DNA of 64,000 nt from Leptospira sp. WS58.C1. GTDB lineage: Bacteria; Spirochaetota; Leptospiria; Leptospirales; Leptospiraceae. The notes under the pieces were generated by a model. The model made no database searches. It was not told the origin of the DNA and worked only from the letters and a program-made list of their open reading frames with translations. Below are positions 55,149 through 64,000 of this stretch, piece by piece. Each line of letters begins with the position of its first letter. Positions within the stretch are counted from its first letter, which is position 1. The stretch is from positions 1,577,001 to 1,641,000 of the forward strand of contig NZ_CP162137.1 of NCBI RefSeq assembly GCF_040833995.1, read 5' to 3'. The position numbers and the translations under genes are program-made.

Positions 55149-56813
55149 ATGAAATCCTCCTTCTTCCCTTATTGGTGTATTCTAATGGATCCGTCCGGTT
55201 TGATCCTTGAGACAAATCTTCCTCTGGAATCCTGGAGACAAAATCCACTCTCCTATTTTTTGAACGGAACGGACAAGATCCAAGGGGAAAACGGAAGCGC
55301 TGTACTTTTTTGGCAACCGGGAAAAAGTCCCGTGTCATTTCCGGGAAACAAAGGTCTTCTTGCGAGTTGGTCTCTCACTCATGGGATGTTTTGGGTCAAA
55401 ATGGAACCGCTGGAGGAAGATTCCGCTTCTCTAATGGAAAATTCCTTTTGGAAAGAATTTTTATCCAGCGACAGGCCCTTCCGACAGATTTTTGAGACAA
55501 ACCAAGCAATTAAATGGATACTCGATCCTGACTCGGGCGATATTTTGTACGCGAATCAGGCTGCGAGCCAATTTTACGGTTACAGCCAAGAAGAACTTCT
55601 GCAGATGAAGGTCACCGATATCAATACTCTCACGAAAGAACAAATTTTCGAAGAGATGAGAATGGCTGCGATTGAAGCCAGACAATATTTCCGTTTCAGA
55701 CATAGATTAAAGAACGGAGAAGTCCGCGATATGGAGGTTTACAGCGGGCCGTTGCAGTTCGGTGGAAAAAGGGTATTATTCTCCATTTTATACGATGTGA
55801 CTGAAAGAGTAAGAGCGGTCTCTTTATTGGAAGAAAATGAACGAAGGTATCGCTCTTTGGTGGAGAACGCGTCCGATTCGATCATTATTACAAATTTTGA
55901 AACTAAAATTTTAGAAGTGAACAGGAGAATGTGCGAACTTTTAGAATATACCAAAGAAGAACTCCAAACATTTACATTAGAGAATATTCTCGATGAAGAA
56001 AGTTTTAGGCAGTCTTTGCATAGAATTCCTGCATTAGAGATCGGCAAACCTGTGATCCTAAGCAGAAAATTTAAAAGTAAATCCGGTAGAATTATAGAAG
56101 CGGACGTGAATGCCGTGCGAATAGACGAGTCCCGATATATGGGAGTTGCCAGAGACGTGACGGAAAGAAATTGTATGACGAGGACTTTGGAGAGATCCTT
56201 AAGGGAAAAAGAATCCATGCTCCAAGAGATCCACCATCGGGTTAAAAATAATCTGCAAGTGATCTCTAGTCTTCTTGGACTTCAATATGAGAATACGGAA
56301 GATCCTAACCTAAAACGAATCTTAAAAGAGTGTGAGAATCGGGTAAAGTCGATGGGATTTGTTCATGCGGAATTATATAGGTCGGAAAATTTCGCGGCAG
56401 TAGACTTAGAAAATTATTTTACCACGGTTTCTTCTAATCTGATCCGAGCGTATGGCGGACTTCCGCGAATACAACTGCATCTGGACCTCAGTTCTCTGGA
56501 GGTGAGTATTGAAAGAGCGATCCCTCTCGGACTGATCCTAAACGAACTTCTTACCAACTCCTTAAAATACGCATTTCCGAAAGATCGTTCCGGAAAAATA
56601 CAAGTGCGGATCTTTAAAGAAGAATTGAATATCGTCTTCTCATATTCGGACGATGGGGTCGGATTTAGAAAAGAAAATCATATCGGTTCTGGGACTATCG
56701 GCATACAGCTCATTGAGATCTTGTCCAGGCAGCTGAAAGGAAGTTCCGAATTTACTTCGGAAAATGGAGTTGTTTTTCGTCTTAGAATTCCGGACCGGAA
56801 TCCAGGAAAGTAG
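55149..56813 (+). CDS. PAS-PAS HisKA_2 (LytS-like) histidine kinase
   Basis: This 554-residue protein has a non-conserved N-terminus, two PAS domains (about 110-225 and 230-345), a HisKA_2 dimerisation domain with LQEIHHRVKNNLQVISSLLGLQ (phospho-His in HHRVKNN, about 360) and an HATPase (about 440-550: LILNELLTNSLKYAF, DDGVGF). HisKA_2 kinases often act with response regulators that are not adjacent, and none is seen here. It begins a plus-strand series of five genes. Confidence 0.9.
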   Translation: MKSSFFPYWCILMDPSGLILETNLPLESWRQNPLSYFLNGTDKIQGENGSAVLFWQPGKSPVSFPGNKGLLASWSLTHGMFWVKMEPLEEDSASLMENSFWKEFLSSDRPFRQIFETNQAIKWILDPDSGDILYANQAASQFYGYSQEELLQMKVTDINTLTKEQIFEEMRMAAIEARQYFRFRHRLKNGEVRDMEVYSGPLQFGGKRVLFSILYDVTERVRAVSLLEENERRYRSLVENASDSIIITNFETKILEVNRRMCELLEYTKEELQTFTLENILDEESFRQSLHRIPALEIGKPVILSRKFKSKSGRIIEADVNAVRIDESRYMGVARDVTERNCMTRTLERSLREKESMLQEIHHRVKNNLQVISSLLGLQYENTEDPNLKRILKECENRVKSMGFVHAELYRSENFAAVDLENYFTTVSSNLIRAYGGLPRIQLHLDLSSLEVSIERAIPLGLILNELLTNSLKYAFPKDRSGKIQVRIFKEELNIVFSYSDDGVGFRKENHIGSGTIGIQLIEILSRQLKGSSEFTSENGVVFRLRIPDRNPGK

Positions 56814-56862
56814 CTTGATGGTTTTTTTCTAGGCTTAATACTCGGTCTTTGGTAAGGAACAC

Positions 56863-57336
56863 ATGCAACACACTACAGAAGAAATCCTACACCAGATTTA
56901 TTTATTTTCCAGCTTCTCAATGGACGAACTGGCTAAAATAGCCGAGAAGACCAAATACAAGGTGCTTGAACAAGGAGAAGCGGTTTACCAAGAAGGGAAC
57001 GAAGCCAAGGCGTTCTATGTGGTAATGTACGGAACTCTGAAAATTTTGACTTCCACCGAAAAAGGGGACGATGTGAGCGTAACTACGATCGCTACCGGTG
57101 ACCATTTCGGAGAATTCCCGTTTCTGGATCAGGGAAAACGAGCCGGAACGGTAGAAGCGATGGAACGTTGCGAACTCTTGGAAATCCCGTTCGATCATCT
57201 ACAGCATATTTTGGATTCCGATAAGGAACTTGCTCTGAAATTTTATAAAGGGATCACCACCTATTTGGTGAAAAGAATGAGACTACTTACTCATGACTTG
57301 GCCTATGCTAGGGAATTAAAGAAACGTTATTCGTAA
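56863..57336 (+). CDS. Cyclic-nucleotide-binding domain protein
   Basis: The 157-residue protein is a single cNMP-binding domain (about 15-135) with the phosphate-binding cassette GDHFGEFPFLDQGKRAGTVEA, in which the Arg would contact the cyclic phosphate. No DNA-binding helix-turn-helix follows, unlike Crp, so it probably acts by protein contact. The start is ATG with AAGGAA a few bases before. It sits between a PAS kinase and an alpha/beta-hydrolase gene. Confidence 0.88.
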   Translation: MQHTTEEILHQIYLFSSFSMDELAKIAEKTKYKVLEQGEAVYQEGNEAKAFYVVMYGTLKILTSTEKGDDVSVTTIATGDHFGEFPFLDQGKRAGTVEAMERCELLEIPFDHLQHILDSDKELALKFYKGITTYLVKRMRLLTHDLAYARELKKRYS

Positions 57337-57343
57337 TTTGACT

Positions 57344-58255
57344 ATGCATAGGAAATTTTCCCCAATCTACTTATTGTTTATTTTTTTCGGGCTGACCTAT
57401 TGTTCCGAGACTCTGGTTAAAACCGGTATCGGTTATGAAAGATGGAAAGCAGGACTCGAAAAAAAACAAACCAAGATAGAACCTTGGAACTGGGTATATT
57501 TAGAAGGGGGGCAAGGTAGCGAAAAGATCCTGATGGTCCACGGATTCGGCGGAGATAAGGATAATTGGACTAGATTTTCCAAGTGGATCACTCCTCAATA
57601 CACAGTGGTGGCTGTGGATCTCCCCGGTTTTGGTGAAAACGATAGAATCGCAGGTCAGGATTATAATATCGTCGAGCAAGTAAAACGCTTGGACGAGTTT
57701 GTCGTTAAACTTGGCTGGGAAAAATTCCATATTGTAGGAAATTCTATGGGGGGAGCGATCTCGGGAGTGTATGCTGCGACGTATCCGCAAAAAATCTTGT
57801 CTCTCGGATTATTTGCACCCTCCGGAATTAATAGTCCTGAAAAAAGTGAATTGTCTAAAAACTTGGAAAAGGGAAAGAATAATTTAGTTGCGACTAACGC
57901 GGAAGAATTTAATGAATTGATGAAATTCATTTTTGTAACACCGCCTCCGGTTCCTTCTTTTTTGGCATCCTATTTTGCGGAACGAGCCGTCAAAAATTCC
58001 GAGTTTAATAAATATATATTTAAACAGATCCGATCTACCGGTTTTCCCTTGCAGGAAAATATGAATAAGATCCGGACAAAAACTCTTATCTTATGGGGAG
58101 ATACGGACAGGGTGCTGAGCGTTTCCGGCGCCGGGGTGTTAGAAAAGGGGATTGCGGGATCTAAAAAGGTGATCTTGAAGGATATGGGTCACGTTCCCAT
58201 GTTAGAAAGACCCGAAGAAGTTGCGAATACTTACAAAGAATTTTTAGTGAAGTAA
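57344..58255 (+). CDS. Lipoprotein alpha/beta hydrolase
   Basis: This 303-residue enzyme has a signal peptide ending in GLTYC (Cys20); ATG 57344 is preferred over TTG 57338. The fold shows LMVHGFGGDKDNW, VDLPGFGENDR, the nucleophile elbow GNSMGG (Ser134), LILWGDTDRVL (acid) and GHVPMLERPEEVA (His), so the catalytic triad is complete. A haloperoxidase/esterase-like activity at the outer membrane is likely; the substrate is unknown. It begins 7 bases after the cNMP-binding gene. Confidence 0.87.
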   Translation: MHRKFSPIYLLFIFFGLTYCSETLVKTGIGYERWKAGLEKKQTKIEPWNWVYLEGGQGSEKILMVHGFGGDKDNWTRFSKWITPQYTVVAVDLPGFGENDRIAGQDYNIVEQVKRLDEFVVKLGWEKFHIVGNSMGGAISGVYAATYPQKILSLGLFAPSGINSPEKSELSKNLEKGKNNLVATNAEEFNELMKFIFVTPPPVPSFLASYFAERAVKNSEFNKYIFKQIRSTGFPLQENMNKIRTKTLILWGDTDRVLSVSGAGVLEKGIAGSKKVILKDMGHVPMLERPEEVANTYKEFLVK

Positions 58256-58297
58256 GCTCTCGAAAACCACGGTTTTTAGGAGTTATTCGGAGTTGCG

Positions 58298-60529
58298 ATG
58301 GCTTTTGCCAAACTTCTAAAATGGTTTCAAAATCGGAATCTTCGAAAAAAAATTGATAAAGAGATCCGCGCGCTTGCACCCGAGGTGTTTAACGATTATC
58401 TTTACCGGGTAGACGTATTAGATAACGGAAATCTAATATTAAGCTGGGCAAACGACGGTTTTTTGAAATTCTGCGGGATAACCATCGACGACTTAAATAG
58501 CCCCTGGGCAGCAGCAGATCCCAAATATTTTCATCCCGACGATCTGGAACTGATCAGACAAAGAATAAGATCATTATTATCCGGAGCTTCTCGTACGGAT
58601 GAATATCGAGTGTACGGTCCGGACGGTGCGATCCGTTGGCTTCGGGACCACGCACATCCTATTTGGGATCCGATCAAAAAAAGGGTAACCGAGATCTACG
58701 GTTCCATCCAAGACTTAACTCCATTACGAAAAAGTGAAATAATTCTACAAGACCAACTTTCTTATATCGGCATTCTTTTGGATAGTACGGAAGAATGGGT
58801 CATTAGAGTTAACCAAGCGGGAAAGATACAATATGTGAATTCTTCCGGCAGGTCCGAGGTCAGAAAACAATTTGGGATCGAATTGGCCCAAGATTCCAAG
58901 ATACTTTCGTTGATCTCGGAAACACATCGGGAAATTTTCCAGGCACAATTGAATAAGGCATTTTCCGGTGCGAAGGTTAAATGGCATTTTTCCAAATTAT
59001 TTCCAGTACAACCCAATTCGGAATTGGAAGTTTCGTTCGCTCCATTGTCCAAGGAAGGAGCAATTAAAGAAGTCGTAATATTCGTAAAAGACGTGACTCT
59101 TAGGACCGTTTGGGAAACCGCCCTACTTGCAAGTGAGGAAAAATACAGAAAACTAGTGGAAGTTTCTCCCGACGCAATAGGTTTACATGCGGACGGAAAA
59201 GTAATATATATAAACCAAACCGGGCTAAAAATGCTCGGATACGATACTGTGGAAGAGGTGGAAGGAAAGCCGATTATAGAATTCGTACATCCTGATTCGA
59301 GGCAAATCGTTGCCGAAAGAGTGCTGAGAGCAATGCTCAAGTCCGAACCTCTCGAACCTATCGAGGAAAAATTTATTCGAAAAGACGGAACAGAGATCTC
59401 TGTTGAAGTTTCCGGTGTTGCTTTCGAGCAAAGAGGGCAAAAATTAATGCAGGTGATCGTCCGAGACATCACGGAAAGAAAAAAGGCCGAACATGAGTTA
59501 AGTGAACTGAGAAAAAAGATATTACAAACGAACGATAGACTCCAAGCGATCATTGAAGGTGTGAAAGACTCGATATGTGCGGTGGATATGGATTTAAGAG
59601 TTATCTCCTGTAATACCGCATTTGAACTTATGGTCTGGAAACTGTATGGAAAAAGGGTTACTGTCGGCCAACGGATCTGGGATATCGCTATAGATAATGC
59701 GGAAGAAAAAGAAAGGATTATCCAGAACTGGAGTAGGGCGCTTACCGGTGAAGTTTTTAAATTAGAGAGAAAGATTTCCGGACTGATTAAGGACTCCGTA
59801 GTACTCGAGATCAATTATAGTTCTATCCGGGATGAAAGTCATAATATGATAGGGGCTACTCAGATCATTAGGGATGTAACGGATCGATACCAATACGAAG
59901 AAACGTTACGGAAATCTTTGGACGAAAAAGAAGTGATGTTAAAGGAGATTCATCATAGGGTCAAAAATAATCTGCAAGTGGTTTCCAGTTTGTTAAGTTT
60001 ACAAACTGATTTTACGGATGATCCAAAACTGGTTTCTATTCTGAAAGAATGTGAAAGAAGGATCCAGTCCATGGCTTTGGTACACAAGGAACTTTACCAA
60101 AACGATACGATTGCTGATGCGGACTTCACCGAGTATCTGAACAATTTACTTGTGGCGCTCGTTCAGTCTTACGGTGCGAACAAAAAAGTGGGTTATTCGA
60201 TAGAATCTCAGGATATACGTTTAAATTTGGATTTTGCGATCCCGCTCGCATTGGTTTTTAACGAACTAGTTTCAAATTCCTTAAAGTATGCTTTTCCCGG
60301 TGAGCAAAAAGGGGAAATATTCATCTCTATTTCCAAAAAAGAAAACGGGCTTTCCATTTCTATAGGAGATAACGGTGTGGGATTACCTAAAACGGTGGAT
60401 GTCAGGAATTCCGAAGGATTGGGGCTACAATTAGTCGGAATGTTATTGGAGAAGCTGAAGGCAAAATGGGGACTTGAAACCGTAGAAGTAGGCACCAGAT
60501 TCAAAATAGAACTTCCTATTCCTAAATAG
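58298..60529 (+). CDS. Four-PAS HisKA_2 histidine kinase
   Basis: This 743-residue soluble kinase has four PAS domains (about 45-150, 155-275, 285-395, 405-525), then HisKA_2 with LKEIHHRVKNNLQVVSSLLSLQ (about 540-615) and an HATPase (about 640-740: LVFNELVSNSLKYAF, DNGVGLP, EGLGLQLVGML). It resembles the neighbouring kinase at 55149-56813 in its C-terminal half and may be a paralogue. It starts 42 bases after the lipoprotein hydrolase. No response-regulator gene is adjacent. Confidence 0.9.
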   Translation: MAFAKLLKWFQNRNLRKKIDKEIRALAPEVFNDYLYRVDVLDNGNLILSWANDGFLKFCGITIDDLNSPWAAADPKYFHPDDLELIRQRIRSLLSGASRTDEYRVYGPDGAIRWLRDHAHPIWDPIKKRVTEIYGSIQDLTPLRKSEIILQDQLSYIGILLDSTEEWVIRVNQAGKIQYVNSSGRSEVRKQFGIELAQDSKILSLISETHREIFQAQLNKAFSGAKVKWHFSKLFPVQPNSELEVSFAPLSKEGAIKEVVIFVKDVTLRTVWETALLASEEKYRKLVEVSPDAIGLHADGKVIYINQTGLKMLGYDTVEEVEGKPIIEFVHPDSRQIVAERVLRAMLKSEPLEPIEEKFIRKDGTEISVEVSGVAFEQRGQKLMQVIVRDITERKKAEHELSELRKKILQTNDRLQAIIEGVKDSICAVDMDLRVISCNTAFELMVWKLYGKRVTVGQRIWDIAIDNAEEKERIIQNWSRALTGEVFKLERKISGLIKDSVVLEINYSSIRDESHNMIGATQIIRDVTDRYQYEETLRKSLDEKEVMLKEIHHRVKNNLQVVSSLLSLQTDFTDDPKLVSILKECERRIQSMALVHKELYQNDTIADADFTEYLNNLLVALVQSYGANKKVGYSIESQDIRLNLDFAIPLALVFNELVSNSLKYAFPGEQKGEIFISISKKENGLSISIGDNGVGLPKTVDVRNSEGLGLQLVGMLLEKLKAKWGLETVEVGTRFKIELPIPK

Positions 60530-60647
60530 ATCTTTATAATCCGTTCCGAAATTTTGTTTTTCTAAACGTGTGCTGTCTCGAGTTAAACGCCCGGGGCAGG
60601 CTCTTAAAAGAATTGCTTCTAAGCCGGATTCAAAAAGGCTGGAAGCG

Positions 60648-62510
60648 ATGAATCTAATCTCCGTAGATAAGGTCGGAAAATCCATCGGCGAAAAACAGCT
60701 TTTTCAAAACCTAAGCTTTGGGATAGATGAGGGAGAAAAAACAGGATTGCTTGGGATCAACGGATCCGGAAAATCCACTCTACTTAGGATCTTACTCGGA
60801 ATGGAAGAACCGGACACAGGTAAAGTTGTCCGCAATAGAGAACTTAAAATTTCATTCTTATCCCAATTCCCGGAATTCGATCCGAATAAAACGGTATTAG
60901 AACATATACTTTCGGGTTCCGGGATACTTTTGGATACGGTAAGAAGGTATGAAAAAGCTTGTATCGAATTGGAAAAAGGCGGAGAGGAAGCCGAAAAAGA
61001 ATACCATCTTGCAATGGAAGAAATGGATTCTAAGCAAGCTTGGGAATTGGAATCCAAACTCAAAAATATATTAAGAGAACTGAATATACCGGATCTATCC
61101 CGAAGGATGGGAGAACTTTCCGGGGGAATGGCCAAAAAAGTGTCACTTGCACAGGCCTTAACGGATGAGTCCAATTTTTTAGTGTTAGACGAGCCAACCA
61201 ACCACCTGGATATAGACGCGATTCTTTGGCTCCAAGAATTTTTAAAAAATACGGATAAAGCGGTTTTGCTCGTTACACACGACAGATACTTTCTGGAAGA
61301 GATCGCAAATCGTATCTTAGAAATTGATAGAGGGAACTTCAGGATCTATCCGGGAAATTACGATCTTTATTTGGAAAAAAAAGTAGAGATACAGGCGATA
61401 GAAGAAAAGGAAGAAGCAAAACGAAAATCCTTTCTTAGAACGGAGCTGGAATGGCTTAAGCGTCAGCCTAAAGCAAGAGGGACGAAACAAAAGGCAAGAA
61501 CGGACCGTGTTATCGAAGTTCTGGAAAGAAAAAAGGCAGGTAAGGATATCGTCCTGGATATTTCCGTTTCCGGTAGAAGGCTTGGTGGAAAAATATTAGA
61601 ATTAAAGAATATTAAAAAATCTTACACAAACATGGAACTGATCTCTGGATTTTCCTACGTATTTAAGAGTAAGGAAAGGATCGGAGTTGTAGGCCCTAAC
61701 GGTGCCGGGAAAACGACACTTCTAAATTTGATCACCGGGAGAGAGAAGGTTGACTCCGGAGATGTGGCAACGGGTGTGAATACAAGTTTCGGATATTTCG
61801 ATCAACTTAGCAAAGAACTCCCAGGGTCCAAAAAGGTATTGGAATACGTAAAGGAAGAGATCGCGCCGACGATCAAAATGAATGATGGGACTTCTTGGAC
61901 AGCGTCCCAGTTTTTGGAAAGGTTTTTGTTTCCTCCTCAATTACAACAAACCAAGATAGAAAGACTGTCAGGCGGTGAAAAGAAAAGGTTATATCTCATT
62001 CTACTTCTTATGAAAAATCCGAACTTCTTGGTTTTGGACGAACCTACAAACGATCTGGACATTCCCACACTCTCAGTGCTCGAAGAATTCCTGGATGATT
62101 TTCCCGGTGTCGTGCTCGTAGTTTCTCACGATCGTTACTTCATGGACCGTGTTACCGATTACTTATTTGTGTTTAAAGGAGAAGGTAAGATAGACAGGTT
62201 CCCCGGAAATTATTCCGAGTATTTGGAGTATAGGGAATTCGAGGAAAAGGAAGCGAAGAGCGGGGTTCCTAAGCCCAATGAAAAACAAGCAGATAATAAG
62301 AAGAAGGGACTAAGCTACCAAGATAAAAGAAAACTGGAAATATTGGAAAAAGAGATCCACTCTTTGGAAACGGAAGAGAAGGAGCTCGTCCAACGCTTGC
62401 AATCATCGGACCCTGAGCTGGCCAGAAAATCAGGGGAACGTTTGACTCAGTTACAAGATGAATTGCGCCTGAAGGTAATAGAATGGGAAGGGCTTGCTTC
62501 CAAAGAATAG
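60648..62510 (+). CDS. ABC-F family ATPase, Uup-like
   Basis: ATG 60648 is chosen because the earlier 26 residues are not conserved in the family. The 620-residue protein has two ATP-binding cassettes: Walker A GINGSGKST with LSGGMAKKV and LVLDEPTNHLD, then GPNGAGKTT with LSGGEKKRL and LVLDEPTNDLD. A charged linker lies between, and a coiled-coil C-terminal extension (about 540-615, KRKLEILEKEIHSLETEEKE) matches Uup. No membrane segments are present. ABC-F proteins act on ribosomes or nucleic acid. It ends the plus-strand series. Confidence 0.92.
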   Translation: MNLISVDKVGKSIGEKQLFQNLSFGIDEGEKTGLLGINGSGKSTLLRILLGMEEPDTGKVVRNRELKISFLSQFPEFDPNKTVLEHILSGSGILLDTVRRYEKACIELEKGGEEAEKEYHLAMEEMDSKQAWELESKLKNILRELNIPDLSRRMGELSGGMAKKVSLAQALTDESNFLVLDEPTNHLDIDAILWLQEFLKNTDKAVLLVTHDRYFLEEIANRILEIDRGNFRIYPGNYDLYLEKKVEIQAIEEKEEAKRKSFLRTELEWLKRQPKARGTKQKARTDRVIEVLERKKAGKDIVLDISVSGRRLGGKILELKNIKKSYTNMELISGFSYVFKSKERIGVVGPNGAGKTTLLNLITGREKVDSGDVATGVNTSFGYFDQLSKELPGSKKVLEYVKEEIAPTIKMNDGTSWTASQFLERFLFPPQLQQTKIERLSGGEKKRLYLILLLMKNPNFLVLDEPTNDLDIPTLSVLEEFLDDFPGVVLVVSHDRYFMDRVTDYLFVFKGEGKIDRFPGNYSEYLEYREFEEKEAKSGVPKPNEKQADNKKKGLSYQDKRKLEILEKEIHSLETEEKELVQRLQSSDPELARKSGERLTQLQDELRLKVIEWEGLASKE

Positions 62511-62704
62511 AATCTGCTCTAATCAGCCAATGCCGTGGTGTTCCAGAATAGAATCTAAATCCTGCTAGCTAAATTAGACACTGTTAAACGAACTAATCCA
62601 AAGTGATTAGTTTTCATTACGGAATATTCCGAATTTTATGATTTTTGTTCCTTTGTCTCGCTCGTTGCTTGACTAAAAAAAGAACAAGAAAGATCTTCCA
62701 TCCT

Positions 62705-63388
62705 ATGAAACGTCTGACGGTGCTTTTACTATTTTCTTCTCTTTCTTTTACTAATTGCGGCAGTGGGCCAAGCCAAGATCTAAGCGGCTTACTATTATTA
62801 TTGGCCGGAGGAGGAGGGGGAAATTCTACTTTTCATTGTGGTCAGACAGTTGCGAATCCGGTACCTTATTCGACTACAACGAATCAACCGGTTGCTAGTG
62901 CTTCAGATTTTATAACTGCTGCTGGCGGAAATAACTGTGGATCAGCCTCCTTAGTCGATAATGACGATGGAACGGTAACAGATACCCAGAACCATTTCCT
63001 ATGGACTCTTTGCACTGCTTACAATCCTGCTACGATTCAACTATATGATTACGTTTCTTCAAATTGTAATGCAGGAGCAGTAGTAGCTGCGGACAGGAAT
63101 ATAACTCAATCACAAGCAGTTGTTTTTTGCGAGAGTTTAACTTTTGCAGGTCACTCGGATTGGATCCTGCCTGATGCGATACAATTAGACACTTTATATG
63201 TTGCGAGCAATCCTTATTCATTAACCCCATTTGGAACAAAGGAATCCTTAAAAAGGCTCGGCAGTGTTTGGACTTCGACTCAAACCACTGACAGGATCAT
63301 CCATACATATCTAGGATCAACGGACCGCATTGTAGCAGTCGGAAATAATACCGGTCTTGCTAGTTTAATTTGTATAGCGAAAATCTGA
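62705..63388 (+). CDS. Lipoprotein with DUF1566-like domain
   Basis: From ATG 62705 the protein is 227 residues, with a signal peptide ending in SFTNC (Cys18); the open frame back to 62645 is not signal-like. A glycine run (LLLAGGGGGN) precedes the DUF1566/Lcl-like region: VDNDDGTVTDTQNHFLWTLC, then AVVFCESLTFAGHSDWILPDAIQLDTLY and VWTSTQ. DUF1566-type lipoproteins are numerous in Leptospira and probably surface-associated; function is unknown. Confidence 0.77.
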   Translation: MKRLTVLLLFSSLSFTNCGSGPSQDLSGLLLLLAGGGGGNSTFHCGQTVANPVPYSTTTNQPVASASDFITAAGGNNCGSASLVDNDDGTVTDTQNHFLWTLCTAYNPATIQLYDYVSSNCNAGAVVAADRNITQSQAVVFCESLTFAGHSDWILPDAIQLDTLYVASNPYSLTPFGTKESLKRLGSVWTSTQTTDRIIHTYLGSTDRIVAVGNNTGLASLICIAKI

Positions 63389-63417
63389 AATTCATCTCAT
63401 TAATTAGAAAAACGCGC

Positions 63418-64000
63418 TTAGAAAGGAGCACATCCGGAATCATCCAACTCGAATGCTCCGATGCTATAACCTGCCGAACCCGATGGAGTGGTTCCTCCAG
63501 ACGATGTTGTTCTTGTTATGGGGGAGCCAATTAACGCATCCAATTTATATTCCCCATCGAAGCTATTTAGGTATGAAACGGTTTCTACTCCGCCAAATGC
63601 AATATTACAGGGGCCACCGTTTGCCGGACTAAATGCTAGCCACGCTTGGAGGGGCGGATAGCCGTTGAAGCTAGGAACATTCGTAAAGTTTTGATCCGAT
63701 CTGACAGTAGAAAGGCCATTGTTCATGAACTTATCGCTGAGAAGGGCCAACGCACATAATGCAGTATTCGTAAATACTCCGGAGCAGAGCATATTATAAT
63801 TAATACTGGCTGAACGCACTAGAGTGCCTGAGCTACAATCTAGATTATTTCCTCTAAATATTGCAGTGGTCACGTTAGGATCGGTTGAAAATTGTGCACA
63901 TACCCCATTACTTCCCGGAGCCTGGATGAGATTATTCGTCATCTGAGCATTCGTAGCCACTCCAGTCATGAAGATTCCATAATTTGAACCTACTGTAGCA
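63418..64000 (-). CDS. Repeat-rich beta-helix-like protein, 3' part
   Basis: The frame stays open across the right edge, so the ATG at 63969 is not necessarily the start and the gene continues beyond the window. The visible 194 residues contain turns such as AQMTNNLIQA, FRGNNLDCSS and TNTALCAL, which recall right-handed beta-helix repeats, with several cysteines and Gly/Thr/Ser-rich loops. It ends GAFELDDSGCAPF. This suggests a secreted or surface-exposed protein; I cannot assign a family. Confidence 0.6.
   Translation of the reverse strand, partial: ATVGSNYGIFMTGVATNAQMTNNLIQAPGSNGVCAQFSTDPNVTTAIFRGNNLDCSSGTLVRSASINYNMLCSGVFTNTALCALALLSDKFMNNGLSTVRSDQNFTNVPSFNGYPPLQAWLAFSPANGGPCNIAFGGVETVSYLNSFDGEYKLDALIGSPITRTTSSGGTTPSGSAGYSIGAFELDDSGCAPF

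Noticed and set aside
58762..59814. 350-residue minus-strand open frame
   Set aside because: It is antisense to the four-PAS kinase, Ser-rich, and without recognisable domain or ribosome binding site.
62504..62556. Direct repeat of AGAATAGAATCT at 62504 and 62545
   Set aside because: Twelve bases repeated once, partly in coding sequence; too little to call an element.

Overview
The window reads as chromosomal DNA of a Leptospira-type spirochaete. The evidence is the moderate G+C with AT-rich intergenic gaps, about eleven proteins with short signal peptides ending in relaxed spirochaetal lipoboxes (FVNC, LANC, GILGC, LTYC, FTNC), several large PAS/7TM histidine kinases, a TRAP locus with a TatT-type lipoprotein known from Treponema, and intergenic palindromes of the TGTWGGA-TCCWACA type. 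The cbb3 oxidase start at the left edge fits an intermediate or saprophytic lineage, but that placement is inference. I see no rRNA, tRNA, CRISPR array, phage module or intact insertion sequence.

Layout. 1-8 kb: 5' part of ccoN (cbb3 oxidase), an acetyl-CoA hydrolase/CoA-transferase, a hybrid kinase with two kinase modules followed by a NarL-type regulator, thiM, a small orphan, and a PEBP protein whose ribosome binding site lies in a predicted hairpin. 8-15 kb: an LpoB-like lipoprotein tail-to-tail with a COG3014-like TPR lipoprotein, a five-PAS kinase, a crotonase and a Gly-rich mini-lipoprotein. 15-20.6 kb: acyltransferase, leuD/leuC, a divergent LysR regulator with a palindrome in the shared gap, a lipase-like hydrolase and an Rrf2 regulator. 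20.8-28.6 kb: discoidin-like, CxC-motif and MORN lipoproteins, a TIM-barrel-like orphan, an EamA transporter, a fatty-acid desaturase and a membrane AraC regulator. 29-38.4 kb: two giant tandem lipoproteins behind a motif-rich promoter region, then a membrane-anchored winged-helix/BTAD regulator. 38.5-42.7 kb: a TRAP system (TatT-like, P component, fused QM). 42.7-42.9 kb: a repeat patch. 43-53 kb: PiT-PhoU phosphate carrier, RRM protein with a secreted FKBP, PAS kinase, PAS-SpoIIE phosphatase, and pgsB-pgsC-pgsW. 52.4-55 kb: a minus-strand DUF445 unit. 55-62.5 kb: a plus-strand series with two HisKA_2 kinases, a cNMP-binding protein, a lipoprotein hydrolase and an ABC-F ATPase. The right edge holds a DUF1566-like lipoprotein and the 3' part of a repeat-rich surface-type protein.

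How the genes fit together. The window is dominated by signal perception (five histidine kinases, one SpoIIE phosphatase, one response regulator, four one-component regulators, one cyclic-nucleotide sensor) and by the cell envelope (lipoproteins, lipid desaturation and acylation, TRAP import, poly-gamma-glutamate-type genes). The best leads are the TatT-P-QM transporter, the giant lipoprotein pair with its adjacent membrane BTAD regulator, the two-module hybrid kinase, the Pgs locus without pgsA in view, and a predicted hairpin over the Shine-Dalgarno of the PEBP gene. All functional calls come from reading motifs by eye; no database search was run.
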